From NCBI GenBank assembly GCA_002772325.1, contig PCSL01000088.1, positions 1 through 13,119 of the forward strand: a DNA stretch of 13,119 bases, written 5' to 3'. A program made the translations under genes and the position numbers. Source of the stretch: Chloroflexi bacterium CG23_combo_of_CG06-09_8_20_14_all_45_10 (GTDB taxonomy: Bacteria; Chloroflexota; Dehalococcoidia; GIF9; AB-539-J10). Shown in pieces: positions 12,513 through 13,119 of the stretch; positions within the stretch are counted from its first letter, which is position 1; each line of letters opens with the position of its first letter. Under the pieces are notes generated by a model. It did no database searches, had not been told where the DNA came from, and saw nothing but the letters and a program-made list of their open reading frames with translations.

Positions 12513-12973
12513 CTAGCGGTTCTGTAAGCTCTTTTCCATGGTTCGTTCTTGAAAGCTAAATAGTCCTTGACCGCCTCCCTAAGCGTGTTTGCCGCCAAGA
12601 GGGCGCAGTGAAGGCTCTCCTCAGGGAGCCCTCCTAAGGCGTTCAGGACATCATCCTGGGTGATTTTTTGAGCCGCGGCAATGCTCTTTCCTTTGGCTAA
12701 CTCAGTAACCATGCTGCCAGAGGCGATACTGGGGCCACAACCATCAGTCCAGAAGGTGGCATTGGTAACCTTACCATTTTTCGTCTTAAGGTATATCTCC
12801 ATGGTATCCCCACAAGAGCCAGTTACTCTCCCAAATCCGTCAGGAGCTTGGATCTGGCCCAAATTTCTTGGGTTAAGAAAGTGGTCAATCACTTTCCCGG
12901 AGTAGATCCTCCGCATATCCTCCATAATAGATTCCTCTAGCTCTTTAAAGGAGTCATCAAATTCCAGTGCCAT
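12509..12973 (-). CDS. IscU/NifU-type iron-sulfur cluster scaffold
   Basis: IscU/NifU scaffolds assemble [2Fe-2S] and [4Fe-4S] clusters in the cytoplasm with sulfur from a cysteine desulfurase. All three ligand cysteines are present: C54 in GSCGDTMEI (with D56), C79 in DGCGPSIASGSM and C123 in LHCALLAANTLREAV. H122 precedes C123, as in IscU. The conserved Lys normally two residues before that His is absent (PEESLHC). At 154 aa it is a single-domain scaffold with about 20 additional N-terminal residues. AAGGAGGTGAGAAG immediately before ATG 12973 is a very strong SD. No desulfurase is seen inside the window; one could lie beyond the right edge. The number of Fe-S proteins nearby fits its role. 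Confidence 0.9.
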   Translation of the reverse strand: MALEFDDSFKELEESIMEDMRRIYSGKVIDHFLNPRNLGQIQAPDGFGRVTGSCGDTMEIYLKTKNGKVTNATFWTDGCGPSIASGSMVTELAKGKSIAAAQKITQDDVLNALGGLPEESLHCALLAANTLREAVKDYLAFKNEPWKRAYRTAR

Positions 12974-13046
12974 CTTCTCACCTCCTTCAGGGGAAAAGGC
13001 TGTTTAATTTTGATTCCCCGTTCAATTTCAGCCATCTCAACAACCT

Positions 13047-13112
13047 TAAATTCTAAATCCTAATTTCTAAACTCTAAACAAATTCTAAATTCCAAATTCA
13101 AATACCAAAACT
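13047..13112. repeat. AT-rich degenerate repeat (AAATTCTAAAT-type units)
   Basis: The end of the window is built from variants of AAATTCTAAAT, AAACTCTAAAC and AAATTCCAAAT, with units about 10-16 nt. It lies upstream of the IscU gene. No gene is visible in 12974-13119 apart from the IscU SD. Confidence 0.55.
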
Positions 13113-13119
13113 CGTTTTG

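Noticed and set aside
1..13119. CRISPR array, tRNA or rRNA genes
   Set aside because: I saw no regularly spaced direct repeats with spacers and no cloverleaf or rRNA-like sequence on either strand.

Overview
The window looks like a chromosomal segment from an anaerobic bacterium rich in iron-sulfur redox proteins. It has roughly mid-40s % GC by eye, Shine-Dalgarno sites and short operons. The set of genes (YfhL-type ferredoxin, several orphan [4Fe-4S] proteins, an IscU scaffold, a CoA-disulfide-reductase-like flavoprotein, a small TauE-like permease) recalls Chloroflexota/Dehalococcoidia-type genomes. That placement is an impression from gene content, not a tested one.

Region 1 (1-3095, + strand) is a redox block. 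A dicluster ferredoxin is followed 3 bp later by a thioredoxin-reductase-like flavoprotein with a CATC site but without the usual NADPH phosphate-binding arginines. Next come a larger [4Fe-4S] protein split by two one-base homopolymer expansions, a small ferredoxin, and two unrecognised small proteins. The last of these carries an in-frame amber codon.

Region 2 (about 3177-5701) is accessory and decaying. A weakly primase-like reading frame is broken by one base, and an unrecognised gene follows. A 1.38-kb IS with a DDE transposase sits behind them, flanked by AAGCGA repeats. Removing the IS and one AAGCGA joins an open frame on the left to codons ending in TAA at 5699-5701. The transposase is itself dead: one N-terminal frameshift plus two insertions of a 19-nt palindrome whose removal restores the frame.

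Region 3 (5722-8517) holds a CPA2-type cation/proton antiporter, a gene-poor gap, a divergently transcribed HTH/coiled-coil protein with a possible leaderless promoter overlapping a perfect 16-bp palindrome, and a HAD-fold protein with altered catalytic motifs.

Region 4 (8552-11549, + strand) is a second redox block: thioredoxin with a helical C-terminal domain, a half-size TauE-like permease, a flavin disulfide reductase with a CxxC in place of the single active cysteine, and a small [4Fe-4S] protein. A thioredoxin-tail/Fe-S junction occurs twice, at about 9009-9226 and 11112-11549, with reciprocal decay: one copy keeps the thioredoxin, the other keeps the Fe-S protein.

Region 5 (11584-12973, - strand) reads IscU scaffold, methyltransferase, then two tiny ORFs (23 and 49 aa) linked by ATGA overlaps. 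The window ends in an AT-rich degenerate repeat. The intact genes suggest thiol/disulfide and Fe-S electron transfer; the middle records mobile-element and palindrome insertions. Several indels lie in homopolymers, so sequencing error competes with real decay.
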